Source of the DNA: Mangifera indica
Taxonomy: Eukaryota; Streptophyta; Magnoliopsida; Sapindales; Anacardiaceae
Length of the DNA stretch: 64,000 nt
Assembly: GCF_011075055.1 (NCBI RefSeq)
Contig: NC_058155.1
Span: 13,029,067 to 13,093,066 of the forward strand
Reading direction: 5' to 3'
The position numbers were made by a program, and so were the translations under genes. The notes beneath the pieces were generated by a model. It saw only the letters and a program-made list of their open reading frames with translations. It was not told the origin of the DNA and ran no database searches. This document shows, in pieces, positions 1-12,356 of the stretch; within the stretch, counting starts at the first letter, position 1; the number at the start of each line of letters is the position of its first letter.

Positions 1-3000
1 TACTAATTAACAAATTCCTTTTCACATTTGCTTCATCTCAATATCATTCCCAAACTGGGACTGCGTTCTATCCTATCCGAACTTGATTAAGAGAGATTTT
101 CTCGAATCTAAAAGATGAAAACGAACGCAACTTGAATTAGAATTGAATCCAGCCTTTCCACAAAGTCCTCAACAATAGATCTTACAAATTTCTGCTTCAT
201 TTTTCTTTTAAGTATAAGTATTTACTTTTCATTGACTATTGTTGATAATTTGATGATTTGAAATATGAATTATACTTCTTAATATAATATGATACAACAT
301 TTAAATTGAAAGAAAGAAAACTTTAAATATTTTAGTGTCAGTAACACTCTCAATTTATTCCAAATGAAAAAAATAAATAAATACATCAAAATTATACCAC
401 CCACCCTCCTCCTTCATCCGGGCTTGGGACCGGCTGTGTTAGGACAAACACAGGCGGAGTTACTTTTTATATCCCCATTTTGGGCTTCTTAACCCACAAT
501 CACAATTCCAATCACTAGTATGATACTATTGATACAAATTATCAACACCCTGACCCTACAAACCAATATAGAAAAACAAATTAATTGAATTCAATCCATT
601 TTTATTAATCTATGTATACAATTGATTTTATATATTTGTTGACTGATTGCTTGGTACTGAACACAGAAGGTTAAACTTTATACTACAATACACATATATT
701 TCCGTACAATACTTATAATGGATTTCAATGTTATATTTATATTTGATATAATATTGTCTCCTAGGCTAGAGGGCAAACTTTTATTTTATTTTTCAATAAA
801 CGGAGATGATAAAACATATATACACATACATACCTTAAAGCAAATAAAAAGAAAGACCTTCATCTTCCAGTTAGGATGATTTTTTAGTTGATCTACTCCT
901 GCATCACAGGAAATAATATAAACTAATTATTTGAAAGAGCACAGGACAAGTTTCTCAATGAAGCTTTCTCCTTGCATTAACTAATTCACACAATTATTCG
1001 CATTCTTTCTGCATTGTATTCTTCTATTCTCCCTTCACTTTAATTTAATTGGTCAATAGAACCTCCCTTTAACCAGGTCCTGGCGAGTCATAGTTTTAAT
1101 TATAAAGCTAAACAAAATGAATTTATATTAAATATCGAGACTGTCTTTACTTTACCAAAGGCATTGATAGGCTCCAAATAATATCAAATTCCCAACAAGG
1201 ATTATTTTGAAAAAAAATCCATAATGCTGCTCAAACTTTAAATCCTTCACCCTTTAACATGGCTGTTCGAAAATCTTATTCAAATGATATGTTCAAACAA
1301 ATATTATTCTTTAAAAATGTGCAAAAGCAATTTACATTGACTAGCAGACGGTAGGACAACTAAATATTACCAACAAAATATAACTATTATTTGCAATGAC
1401 CACCTCATTATATGTGTAATAAATTTAAACTCATTAAATTTATTTATATTTAAGAAATAATCAAATAATGCATGTTCGTACAAAAATTTGCTACTTTGTA
1501 AATATTGTGTTAGCAATAAAACAATAAACTGATTTACAGTTTCTAAGAGAAGAAACTCATCTGCAACAGAGAGCTATCTACAAGAATGCACATGTCAGTA
1601 GTTCATCTTCCAAGTGTAGTGAAAAAACTCAATATGAAACAAGCCCACTACACGTCAGTCCAGCTTTTTGAGAACAGTGAACTTCAACCTGAAACAACGA
1701 AATACTCACATCAGTTCCCACAACTCATGTAGAGATGGTTTGATATTTCACCAATGAAAAGCTGCATAGCACCGTAACAGAATTACCAATATGAAAAGAC
1801 AAGTGTGACCTTAGTATAAGATTGTCTCCTTTTAAAAAAGAAAAAAAGGCAGATGGGCATCAAATTCAATTAAGCAAATCGCAGCTCAACTAAACCCAAC
1901 TGTGGGTTTTTCAAATTGACCATTTGATAAGAAGGATACTCACTGTGTAATAGATATCAATATTTACAACAACATTAGATGGATTCCAACTTATACGGAA
2001 ATATATACACAGTGGTCACATATGAGCATTTGACTACATACATAAGCAAATGAGAATACTTTTACTACTTTCTACTGACTATTTTTGCATCACTATTGAT
2101 TTTAGATCGCTATATCATAATGTTCATACACCAAATTCATCTCCATGGTTTTTAATTTGTAGAACATGAATTGCAGTTATCACAAATTATATCATTAAAT
2201 TTGCTACATAAACATGTGTTTTAACAAAAAATAAAATCAATATATTGATTTTTTTTTTTGTATGACCAAATAGTTGGGTGTCAGAATCATACAATTGACA
2301 ATAACCCTGCCAAAAACTCTGCTGAGATCCACTAAACTTTGTTGCAAATTCCGCAAAACTTTTCAGGCAGCAAATATTGGGCGACAAGACAACCGGAGCT
2401 CCAAAAACTTCAAGCTACACTTAAGTATACTAAACCGTAAGTTGGAAGAAAAATAAATTAACTATGAACCAAACAATAAAAGTCTACCACATTTATCCAC
2501 ATTAACAACAAACAGGATAACATTAAAAAAAAATCAATTCAGTGAAAGTGTTACGTTAGCATAACACCAAAAATGACATGTTTAAGCCCATTCAGTCAGA
2601 TCGTTCATAAGAGGGAACTTTAAGAAAAACTAATGAAAAAAGTGATAAATTCAACAATCAGATCATTCTATGTTCTGCTCAACAACTGGGTTCTGCAGTT
2701 GGTCATTCAACAAACATCATAAATTATTAAAAGATAAAGAAAAGGTAAATAACCGCATAAGTGTTTGGCTGGTCCAAATGACGTGGCAAAAAGTGATTTC
2801 ACAAATATCGGTACAGAGGCAAGTCCATTCATATTCAACCCAGAATCTGAGTAGATAAGAAAAGATAGGGCAGTTTCAAGTCATTCATAGGCAAAGCCCA
2901 ATTGTTAAGAAATGGGATAACATATATGAGCGATTGATATTTTCAACAAGAAATGAGGATCCATGAAATTAAAGGGGCAAGCTCATTTGAGGTAGTAATT

Positions 3001-3120
3001 AATGTGAAAGATTGAATATGAGAAAAACAAGAAATATGCTTTACCTGATCCTCTGTCATTATGCATGCCTGATCAATATAAAGATTAAAGTTAATAGATG
3101 GGTGTTTATATCATTTTAGT
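1..3120. other. Non-coding region downstream of the ATXR7-type gene
   Basis: I recognise no gene family here. The stretch is AT-rich with only short open frames. Two minus-strand pieces look weakly exon-like: a 24-nt segment at 3045-3068 flanked by AG and GT, and an open frame at about 2261-2387. They could belong to an extended 3' transcript of the ATXR7-type gene or to an unrecognised gene. A short GC-richer patch near 410-466 contains a hairpin, listed separately. Confidence 0.5.
408..466. repeat. Short GC-rich hairpin patch, possible repeat fragment
   Basis: Seven-base arms CTGTGTT (434-440) and AACACAG (447-453) flank a six-base loop, in a patch far more GC-rich than its surroundings. 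On the minus strand it opens with a CCGGTCCCAAGCCCGG-like stretch that I remember as recurring across plant genomes, but I cannot name the family. No ends or target duplication are visible. Confidence 0.3.
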
Positions 3121-3416
3121 TAGGGCTGGATTCAAGCCGAGCCCGTTCGAGCTCGAGCTCGAAACAAGCCAGCCTTAAGCGAGCTCAAGTCGATGTTTTC
3201 GAGCTCGAGTTTAATTGTCAAAGTTTATAAATTAAAATTTTTAATACAAAACGACATCGTTTTGACTAATATGTATTAAAACGATGTCGTTTTAATAACG
3301 AATACTCGAATTCGAAACGAGTCGAGCCGAACTCAAGCTCAAGCATAACGAGCTCGAGCTATATTATTATTAAGTCGAGCCGAGCTCGAGCTCGGTTCGG
3401 CTCGAATCCAGCCCTA
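3121..3416. mobile_element. hAT-like MITE, GAGCTC-rich family, copy 1 (296 bp)
   Basis: The element starts TAGGGCTGGATTC and ends GAATCCAGCCCTA, a clean terminal inverted repeat. It is flanked by a perfect 8-bp direct repeat ATTTTAGT (3113-3120 and 3417-3424). Inside are runs of GAGCTCGAGCTCG near both ends and a central inverted pair AAAACGACATCGTTTTG / AAAACGATGTCGTTTT. An 8-bp duplication with a TAGGG/CCCTA terminus fits the hAT superfamily; no transposase is encoded. Related copies lie at 28076-28876, 38254-38539 and 41429-41909. Confidence 0.85.
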
Positions 3417-3790
3417 ATTTTAGTGAGTTTTTTGTTAAATTATCATTAAAAATATTGGATTTGTAATTGAAATTAGTATAAATGTAAATTTCAAAATTTA
3501 TGGATAGATTTATGTTGAAAGGGTGGTGTAGAGTATGTTAAAGCGTGCAAACGGCCCCAACATTTTGAGGATTTATCCTGGAAAAGAAAAAATGTTGAAA
3601 TGCCCCTACGACTAAACCTAGACACCAACAATTATAGCAACTATCAAAGGTGATTTAATTCTATGCCAAAAGCATGTTTTTAATAAGCATGACTTCCAGC
3701 AAATACAAAAATACTACTTCTCAATTCATAGATGTGGTGACCAACACAGATCGAGGATGACACCAATCCAAGCAAGTATAACCACTTTAA

Positions 3791-4277
3791 GGGGTTGTTT
3801 GGTTTATGTGTAATAAAGATTACCTCAGTAATATATTTTTTATCACTTACATTACTTTGTTTGTTTTGTTAGTAACAAAAGATTACGGTGATCTTCTATT
3901 AGCAATGATGATGTAATAGGTAACATAAGTGGTAATCTGATTACTACTTTCATCTTAGATATTAAAATATTACTAGGTAATCTTGATTTTATTATAATTA
4001 TATTTTTGTTTAACTTTTTTGACAAAAAGAACCTTATTTTTAATTAATATAACAAGTAATATGAAAAATATTTTAGAATAATTATACCTAAAGACATTTA
4101 AGTAAAATAATTTACTAGTATTTTTTTATTACCTCTAACCAAATACAATAATTATTTATACCTACTAAATTTTATCAAACATAATAATTATTTAAACCCA
4201 GTAGTTTTCTAAGTAATTTATCTTCAAAGTAATATTTCAATTTTAATAATAAAATATTCCCTAAACCAAACACCCCC
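3791..4277. mobile_element. Tourist-like (PIF/Harbinger) MITE, copy 1 (487 bp)
   Basis: Termini GGGGTTGTTTGGTTT and AACCAAACACCCCC are inverted repeats, flanked by the trinucleotide TAA (3788-3790 and 4278-4280). The 3-bp TAA duplication and GGG...GTTTGG terminus fit Tourist/PIF-Harbinger MITEs. The interior is AT-rich, non-coding and made of repeated ATTAC/GTAAT motifs. A related copy lies at 39751-40234. Confidence 0.8.
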
Positions 4278-4535
4278 TAAGAGTCACTGCTCTATTTGTG
4301 CTACAGAACACGAAGAAAGTTGAGTTTTGGGATGGTGTTAAATACTTTTAGGTGCAGGAAGCAACAATATCCACTATTCTGAACTCTGAACAGTGAAAAT
4401 AAGAGCTAGGGTGAATAACCTATGATTATAGGCACATATTATAAAGATAATCTGCATATAAAATGTCTAGAATAAAACAGCAGTCCAAAATAGCTTGTAT
4501 ACAGTACATACCACGATTATGAACTCATGTATTTC

Positions 4536-7500
4536 CTAATTCAATGATCCACGACACCTGAATAAAATAAAAGGGAAAAAGGAATTACAAAATATTATGC
4601 AGACATAAACAAATTGAGGCACACATTAGGTTACTACAGTTTTCAATTATTGCCTCAAACTTAACTAAAGTCTCACTTTTCATAGCAAAACAAGTGGCCA
4701 CAGTCTAATTATAATTTTTTTATGTTTTGACAATATAGCTTATGAGGGTAATTAATATAAAAAATAGATAAGGAAATCTACCACCTCAAATCATAAACTT
4801 AGATCAAGAGGACATCCATAAACAATAGTTTAATCTTACTTTTTAGAACCACAATGGCAGGGGATTTTTTTCTCTTCCAACGGGAATTTGTAGTTGTAAG
4901 TAAGTTCTTCACCTGCGGCTATAAGTCTTTTTGCATAAATGAAAATTTTTTTTTGACCCTCAACAGTTATAACCTTGGTGTAGCAGTTAGGCTGCAAATA
5001 AATCATTCATAACTTGTGAACATTGATAAATAACATAACTTGCAATTGAAAAAACAAATTCACATAGTTATTAAAATGCAGCTACCTCACAAGAATGGTT
5101 TATAAATCTAGCAATCCCACCACGCTTTGTAGCGTCAACCTACACAATAAAAATAAGTTATCAAGCAATAAGCTACTTCGTCCCCCTATGGCGAAAAGTA
5201 AACAGTCATGAAAAGAGACAATGTGAAAGATGCAGGACGTATGCTACCAGGACTTGCAAATGGTCTTGATGTAGCATATGTCTTGCATCTTTAATCCCTC
5301 TGTAGGCATGAGCATCAAATCACTTAAAAATTTTGGCTACAATCTTAACTTGGCCAATTTGCTACTTTGCCTACCACATAACCATCATCAAGCCTAAAAA
5401 GATAACTGCTTCCAATTCCCATCTTCTCGTATTGGCGTTCACGTATATCAGATATCTGAGAAATTAAAAAAACTAATTAATGGTAAAGAGACAGGGAAAT
5501 ACATAAATTTTTCACTAAAAATAAGAGTTAAAGCAAAATGGCAAATTAAGTTATTAAGGTTATTCCTTCAAAAAAAATTGCAACAATCATTTCAAAATCT
5601 AAAGTCAAATCTACCTGGGGACGAATAAGCTCCCCCACATATTCAATAACAAAGTCTTCCGCTTCTATTGGCTCTAGTGCAACAAGACCCCAATCATGTA
5701 TCTTGCTCTGTTGGAATCGTAGACGCTTTTTCCTTGCCTGGCAATCAATTTGACACTCTAGAGTGACCAACTAGTAAACATTATAATGACCAGCCAATGT
5801 AAAGGTCCTCAAATAACGACTTCATTTTACAATCACCTTCAATTGAGAAGCTTTCAAAAGCTCAGCACCCTCTGCAGCGGCAAGAAGATTTCGAAGCTTC
5901 ACCCTATTCGTCCTCGCAGAAAGACTCTTAATATTTGCCCACTGAGATGCATTGACCTCAGCACCTAAATATTTACTCTGAACATACTGAGCCCCCCTGA
6001 CCCGGGCTCTTTCAGCAGGACTTGCATTGAGTGACCATCTATGCCATTCCCAACCATTGACAGAAGAACGAGCACATCCTTCAGATCGAGGGCAGAGATT
6101 TGAAGCCCTTGACTTACTTGCTTTAGTCTTCTTCACTGCAACCTGTTTAGATGCTGCTTGCTTGGCAACACCATTAGCTACCGCCTGAACCTTTGTGGAA
6201 TGTGACAGCAAACTGTCCACTGGACGCTTTCTTTTTAGTTTTGATGACTTTGCATCTGCATACAAAAGTTCATAATATGGGTACGACTTAATCACAATCA
6301 TGAATCTTTAATTTTATGACCACACAAATAACAGAGATAAATTTCATATGTTAAAAAATGGAAATTAAAATGATATGTACCATTCTGTACACTTTTGGAA
6401 GCAACAACAACATGCCCCTTCTTCAATCCAACATTATAGCCTTTGCCATGGACAACCTTCTCAGTTATGCTTGCTGGCCTCTCTTTGAAAGGTTTTGCCG
6501 CATCCACCTCATCAGCTGGATGAAACAGAAAAAATTATATAATGAGCAAAGTTTATAACCATCTAAATTTCTGCAAGGAGAAATACATAATCAGAAAAAT
6601 GGCTTACTTTGAACAGTGTGGGACACTTCCATTATTTTCTGACTACTTGTATTTTTGGAAGAGGAGTGATTGCCAGGCAAATTAATTTCAACAATCACTT
6701 TTGAAGACTTAGAATTGTGAGATGGTTCAGACCGCTCTTTGTTATTCACTATCTTTTTAAAAGGTGCAGAAGACTGTTCAACTTCCCCATTATCACACAC
6801 ATCAGTTTGAGCCACATGTTTCCTCAACTTCTCCACAGGTTGAGTTGCTAACTCATACTGAACAGGAGTCAAACAAACAGAAGATGGTCCAAACTTTTTT
6901 CGGTTCAACTTTTTCTTACGGGAATATGTATATTTTCCAACCACTGTAGATGCTTCTGAACCATGGAATGTTTTTGATCCCTCTCTAACTTTGTCTGATG
7001 CAGCAAGGTTGCCACCATGATCAGTATGAGAATTTGAGGCTCCTTCCTAAAACATTGAATAAGCACCAGGAAATGGATAAAGAATTAAATAATATAAAAT
7101 ATAAGAAAATTATATGAAGTTTGACAAAACAAGAGGGAAAAAAAATCCAAACATGCAGAGTTGAAATTATAGTCATATAATAATAAAAATAAAAGAGTCA
7201 ATACGAACCCACATCTCATTGCCAACAGATTGACAGTGTTTCTTAGAAGTACACCATGAAGTTAAAAATTGGAGAAGAGTGTCATCAAACATAGACGATT
7301 TCCACTCTTTAAGCACAATGCCATGCAAATTCTGACGGCATATTGCAGTGGCAACATATTCTCCAACCTTAGAGGTACAATCAATGGTCATCAAATCCTG
7401 GAATTTATGGACACATGATGGAACAAGTGTTCTAGCATTGTCTTCCAATCCAGGTGGTAGGGGCTCATAAGTTTCTTGTTCATCAACTATAAAATTATTA

Positions 7501-10500
7501 CATGATGCCTCGAACACATGTGCCCAAATATGGGATATATCATCTTCAGGTTCTCCAACTTGTAATAACTTTTGAGGATTTTTGGACATCATAATCTCAG
7601 CAAAAATTTCAGTTGAATCAATCCTTATTTCATCACACATGTCCCTGGAGCCATGCAAGCAAGTATGTGGACACTGGCTTGACAAGTCAATAGCATCCTG
7701 CAACTACAAAAATATTTTCTTCAATAAATGAAGATAAACATGAATGATCTCAAGAATATTGAAAACAAAACTGTAGTACAGTGGAAGTAGCAACATAGTC
7801 TCACTTTAAAATTTTGAGATTACCTCATTCATGTTGTCACAATTTGAAATTTTAACTAACTTCCTTACTTCCTCCTCAATAAGACTTTCAACATAGTCAG
7901 CAGAAAGTCCCTTTGTAGACAAATAGAGCTCACTTTCAACAATTTCTAGAATAAACTTATTATCAGCATCTAATAGATTATCACTATATGATAGACTCTT
8001 CTGTTTATGCATTTCTTCTAAGACAGCAAATGAAGACAAGGCAGGTGATTGCTCATCATTATCTGTTTCAACTGCCATCATTTCAAAACCAGGAGGGCAA
8101 TCAACAGTGCACACAGGGGGATCTTGACCAGATAGCAACTGCAAAATTGTAGAAAAAGACATGTATCTAATAGATGCAAAAAGAATAACAATATTTATAT
8201 AAAATCCCTAACTAGCTCTCCACTTACATGCTCATCAGGTGATGTCTCAATTGTATTGCAACAACTTGTAGAGTCACAGGTAGTTCCAGCAATATTTGGG
8301 TGACCCGACCAAAGTTTTCTTTTTCTCCAGGCAGAAGAGTAGTTCGCTATATTATCGTAAAAGACAGCATTCCACATAACTTGCATACAGTAATCAAAGA
8401 GCACTCCGCAAACAACTTTGTAAGAGCCCCAGAAGTTCTCAATGCTTCCAACAGATTTTGTTCCCGCAGGAGATTGTGTGTGCGCTTCGTTTATGCATAT
8501 CAGGTTAGACATATTAAGGCAGGCAGCTGCCTCACACTTGGCAGTGGCATCACTACGTCTCTCCAACTGTCAACGGAAACATAGCAAACACATTAGAAGA
8601 AAAATATATTTACAGAGCGATGAATTCTTTGGCAATGGTGTACTTACCATTTTTTCATCAGAAGAGCAACTTTTAGTAGCCTGATTAACCACGCCAAGCT
8701 TAAGATGCCTGTTAGCTTTTTTTGTAGTTACAAACTCTGAAATGACATTGCTGATGATCTCATCCAATAGTACTCTACGAGCTGCTTTCATTATTCCGGC
8801 ATGAAGTTGAGAAGAAACTCCTTCAGAGATTTCAGATACGAAATTCACAAAAGAGCCAGTCCCATAATTTTTTGCATTAGCTGCATGGTCAGTTTCCAAT
8901 ATATCTGTCCTCCATGCATTCACAGCAGACAGCAAGGTGACAGGACCAAGCTTATTTTCAGTATGATATATCTACAAGATGAAATCATAAAAAATTCACA
9001 CTGAGAAACAACATAATTATGTAGAAAAGTTAACAGAGAGCAAGAGACAAATAAAAGCAACAGAAATTTATAATGCACGTTATAATTCCTAAAACAAAAA
9101 ACAACTGGTGTAATAAAAAAATACTGCAGTATAAAATGTTTTAGTCACACTGATGAGAAATCACCAAACAAGCAAACAGAAAAATATATATTTGGGTCCT
9201 GGCAAACCTAGAAAAATGAAAGAAAAGGAAACTAAATATAATCCACAACTTCAAAGATGCCTCATTTTTCTTTATTTATGTATTGGCTAGGAGCTGTGAA
9301 TTGATCCTGGCTGTTTCTGGGTGTGGTCGACCCATAGTAATCTTTCATGCTTATTTGTTCTTTCTGCACAATAACCAGATCCAGTATTGTCTTTGTAAAG
9401 CCAAAGAACCTAAATCAATGAATTTTGTTTTTACAACAATACATACCTCTTGCTTCTATAAAACTATATGGTAAATAGTTCATCACTTACCATAACTGAA
9501 TCACTAAGGTAACCACATCGATGCCAAGAAAATAGTTCCAAAAGTGAATGTGGTCCAGGTTTCCTACCCCCATCATCCTCAAACAACCAATAAACATCTT
9601 CACCCAACTGACATAAGATTAATAAATTACAAGAATAGGAAAAAGAAAAAAATGCAGAGCCGGACAAATAATATCATGTACTTCAAATATACTATATAAG
9701 TCAAATGGCTAGTTAAGATAGCAAAACATCAGGATTCAAACAGAAAAGAAATAGTACCACTGGTGGACATGATCTAACACAGTTAGCTGTTTCAGAGTTT
9801 AACATTGACTGGCTGGAAATACTACCACTGCTGTTGACAAGCGGCCGGGATACTAACTGCAAATCAGGGTGAAAATTGGTAGTAGCACTATTCTGTGCAT
9901 GTGCCTCTTTATGGGTCACAGAATCTCCATTGTGAGTGATCAAACAATTTGAAGTCATAGTTGTGCTGAAGGTGGCAGTATTGAGATATGAAAAACCTGT
10001 GGCAACATGATCGGGAAACTGCTTGAAGTACTTCAATGGAACAGGATTACTTAATGACCCATTAATGATGGGATAGACAGGAAGTTCATCGGGCAAGAAA
10101 CCAGTAGATAAGCCCTCATATAACTGATGCTGAATATAAGGTCCACACATCTGCCCATTTTCATTGATGTACATCCATCCTATTGCAATAGCTGGCGGCC
10201 CATACCCATGGTATCTATCACCCTGATATGAAGATCCTGCAGTACTACAAGAGTGTGTAATATCACCACTAGTGCCATTCAACTGACAGCTCATCTCTGT
10301 GAGAGAATTTGGATGTAATTCTTCATCTAAATAGCAACAGGCTGAAGAATCATGACCACTACTAACACACCTGATCAGTATTGCCAAAACTGATCAATAA
10401 TCTGTATATGTGTGTATGTAGCTAAATAGAAATAATTAGCCAAACTAGAAGAACATAATAGTACCCTTGAGAAAAGCGGTCTGCACTTGGCTGCTTTAAG

Positions 10501-10634
10501 GAGGCAACGTCAGCATAATCACCTTGAGATCTGTTTGAACAAAAATCTTGATATTCAAAATCAGAGGCTTCCAGTCTCTTTCGGGAAAGAAAAGAATGAT
10601 GGCATTCATGAACAAGGGATGTATAGGAAACCAT
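4536..10634 (-). CDS. ATXR7: ATXR7/SDG25-type SET-domain histone H3 lysine methyltransferase (15 exons, 1265 aa)
   Basis: Coding exons in transcript order: 10634-10465, 10370-9758, 9607-9491, 8971-8648, 8566-8228, 8138-7824, 7703-7209, 7046-6608, 6515-6381, 6255-5837, 5737-5615, 5455-5375, 5139-5086, 4991-4840, 4557-4536; all junctions keep frame. A GYF-like segment ([15 protein letters not shown]) lies at about residues 121-180. The SET domain starts at about 1123 ([25 protein letters not shown]), with YLFRLDDG, the cofactor-site motif RFINHSCE (to 1208) and TYNYKF, then post-SET CHCG...CRGSLN. In Arabidopsis ATXR7/SDG25 is a nuclear SET1-class H3K4 (reportedly also H3K36) methyltransferase that activates FLC and delays flowering. 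The Arabidopsis protein is somewhat longer as I recall. The start is the first ATG after a spliced leader. The last exon is only 22 nt and supplies the final post-SET cysteine. Confidence 0.93.
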
Positions 10635-11130
10635 GGTGGAAAAGGTTTCTTCTTTAATCTGCTTTGAGGAAACAAATACAAAAAGCCATTGATGCAAAAT
10701 TCAAATGTGAAATTGCACAAACAAATGGAATAACAATACTGCGTTTAATGCAGAGATCGAAAACCAGAGATTTAGAAAAGGATTCCCAAACAGTGTGGAA
10801 TTGATATACAAAATAAGCACAAGAAGTTGCAGCTAGTTCCGATGCCCTCAATTAAATCAGAAAATAATAATGTATTAATAGTAGTTGGAAAGTAATAAAA
10901 GAAAAAGAAAGAGATCAAAGCCAACCCCACCCGAGTTTTGGATCTTATACCAAATGAAAGAGACGAAAAAAAATATATGTAAATCTTGCCTTTAATCTAT
11001 CTGTTTCAACAACGAGAACATGAATTGTATGGATAAGAAATTGCACAACGTTGATGGTATCTACGGCAGCGGAGGAAGGGTTTTCTGACTCCTTCGACTA
11101 CAGCCTCTCATAGGACTTGGCACCTCCCGT
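10635..11130 (-). promoter_or_regulatory. 5' UTR and promoter region of the ATXR7-type gene
   Basis: A splice acceptor (CTCAAAGCAG on the minus strand, near 10657) lies just upstream of the chosen start codon, so the leader is probably split, with a first non-coding exon near 10990-11110 where base composition becomes more GC-rich. This is inference; no TATA box is clear enough to call. The fold-back element beginning near 11150 sits directly upstream. Confidence 0.45.
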
Positions 11131-11149
11131 TGGCTAAGATTTTATTATA

Positions 11150-12356
11150 TTTATTGTTAGACCAAAATCGCACCTAAGGTATGGTATAATTTCAAGGCCA
11201 AAGGACTATTTCCCACCCTAGGTATGCTGCAATCTCAAGTCTCCACCCTTTATCTTTGATAATATCAAATACAAACCTATGAGCAGTTAAAATTAACAAA
11301 ACTCTAACCCCTTGAAATTTTATCTCTTTTTTCCTCCCTAAACTTTAAAAACTAAAAATTTTCCCCAGCCTAAGTTTTAAAAAATGATAGTTTCATCCTA
11401 AGATTTCGTTTTGAAATCTCCGGTAATATCTAATGCTTCATTGTCGATGGTTTCTCTCTCTTGAAGTATCATCTCTTTCCGGCGATCTCTTTCCTCTAAT
11501 TTGGATGCCTGATCGACGCTAGAGAAGTCTTGGAAGACTAAGAACTTGAGATTGTAGTATGCCTTAGGTGGGAAATAGTCCTTTGGCCCTAATTTCAAAT
11601 TCATATTACCAACTTTTAAAAGTTTAAAGTCTTATTTATAAGTTAATTTTAATTAAAAATTTTAATTAGACTTAAAAGTAAAATTATTATTTAGTAATAA
11701 TATTTTAAAAAATAAAAGTTTATATCATTTTTTTTCCTTCGCTTGAAAAACTAATAATTTCTTTCAAAATTAAGTTATGAAAAATAACATTTCTCCTTAC
11801 TTAGGGTTTCAAATTTCTTTAGTGAATGACAATTGCTCTCTCTTTCTACAATACTTTCTCTCAGTCTGAAGCTCTCTCCCTCCAATAGATGATATTTGGA
11901 TTTATTGAATCCAGACAAAACTCTATCTAGACGACTTAACTTTGTTTGAACAATAATGATGTGTCTAGATAAAGAGTTTCGTTTGAACAACAAAGGTTTT
12001 GATGAAGAGTTTTGTCTAGATTCAACAAATCTAGATGTCTCTACTGGAGAAAGAGAGCTTTAGACGAAGAGAAAACATCAAAAAAAGAGAGAGTGGTCGT
12101 TGTGCGTCAGAAAATCACTATTGAAATTTGAAACCCTAGGTTGAAGGAAAATGTTACTTTCAAAACATAATTTTGAGGAGAAAATATTAGTTTTCCAAAT
12201 AAAAAGGAGAAAATGATATAAACTTTTATTTTTTAAAATATTATTATTAAATGATGATTTTACTCATACCTTTATTTGAAAATTTTAATTGAAATTGACT
12301 TATGAGTGAGATTTTTTGAAATTATACTATTCCTTGGGTGGAAACCTAATTTGTAA
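11150..12356. mobile_element. Large fold-back element interrupted by a nested MITE
   Basis: The left end (near 11171, CACCTAAGGTATGGTATAA) and the reverse complement of the right end (near 12340, CACCCAAGGAATAGTATAA) match. The arms continue after the nested insertion: 11625-11770 pairs with about 12170-12310. Without the 394-bp insert and its duplicated 9 bp, the element is about 800 bp, close to the element at 18725-19476. The middle (11880-12080) holds repeated TCTAGA/AGACGA-type words. Outer boundaries are good to about 20 bp. It encodes no transposase. Confidence 0.6.
11196..11589. mobile_element. Mutator-like MITE nested in the larger fold-back element (394 bp)
   Basis: Inverted ends GGCCAAAGGACTATTTCCCA and its near-complement on the right are flanked by a perfect 9-bp direct repeat TAATTTCAA (11187-11195 and 11590-11598). 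A 9-bp duplication is typical of Mutator-like elements. The same AGGACTATTTCCCACC terminus, slightly altered, caps the element at 18725-19476. Non-coding. Confidence 0.8.

Noticed and set aside
8300..8684. Plus-strand open frames opposite ATXR7 exons
   Set aside because: Antisense shadows of well-supported coding exons.
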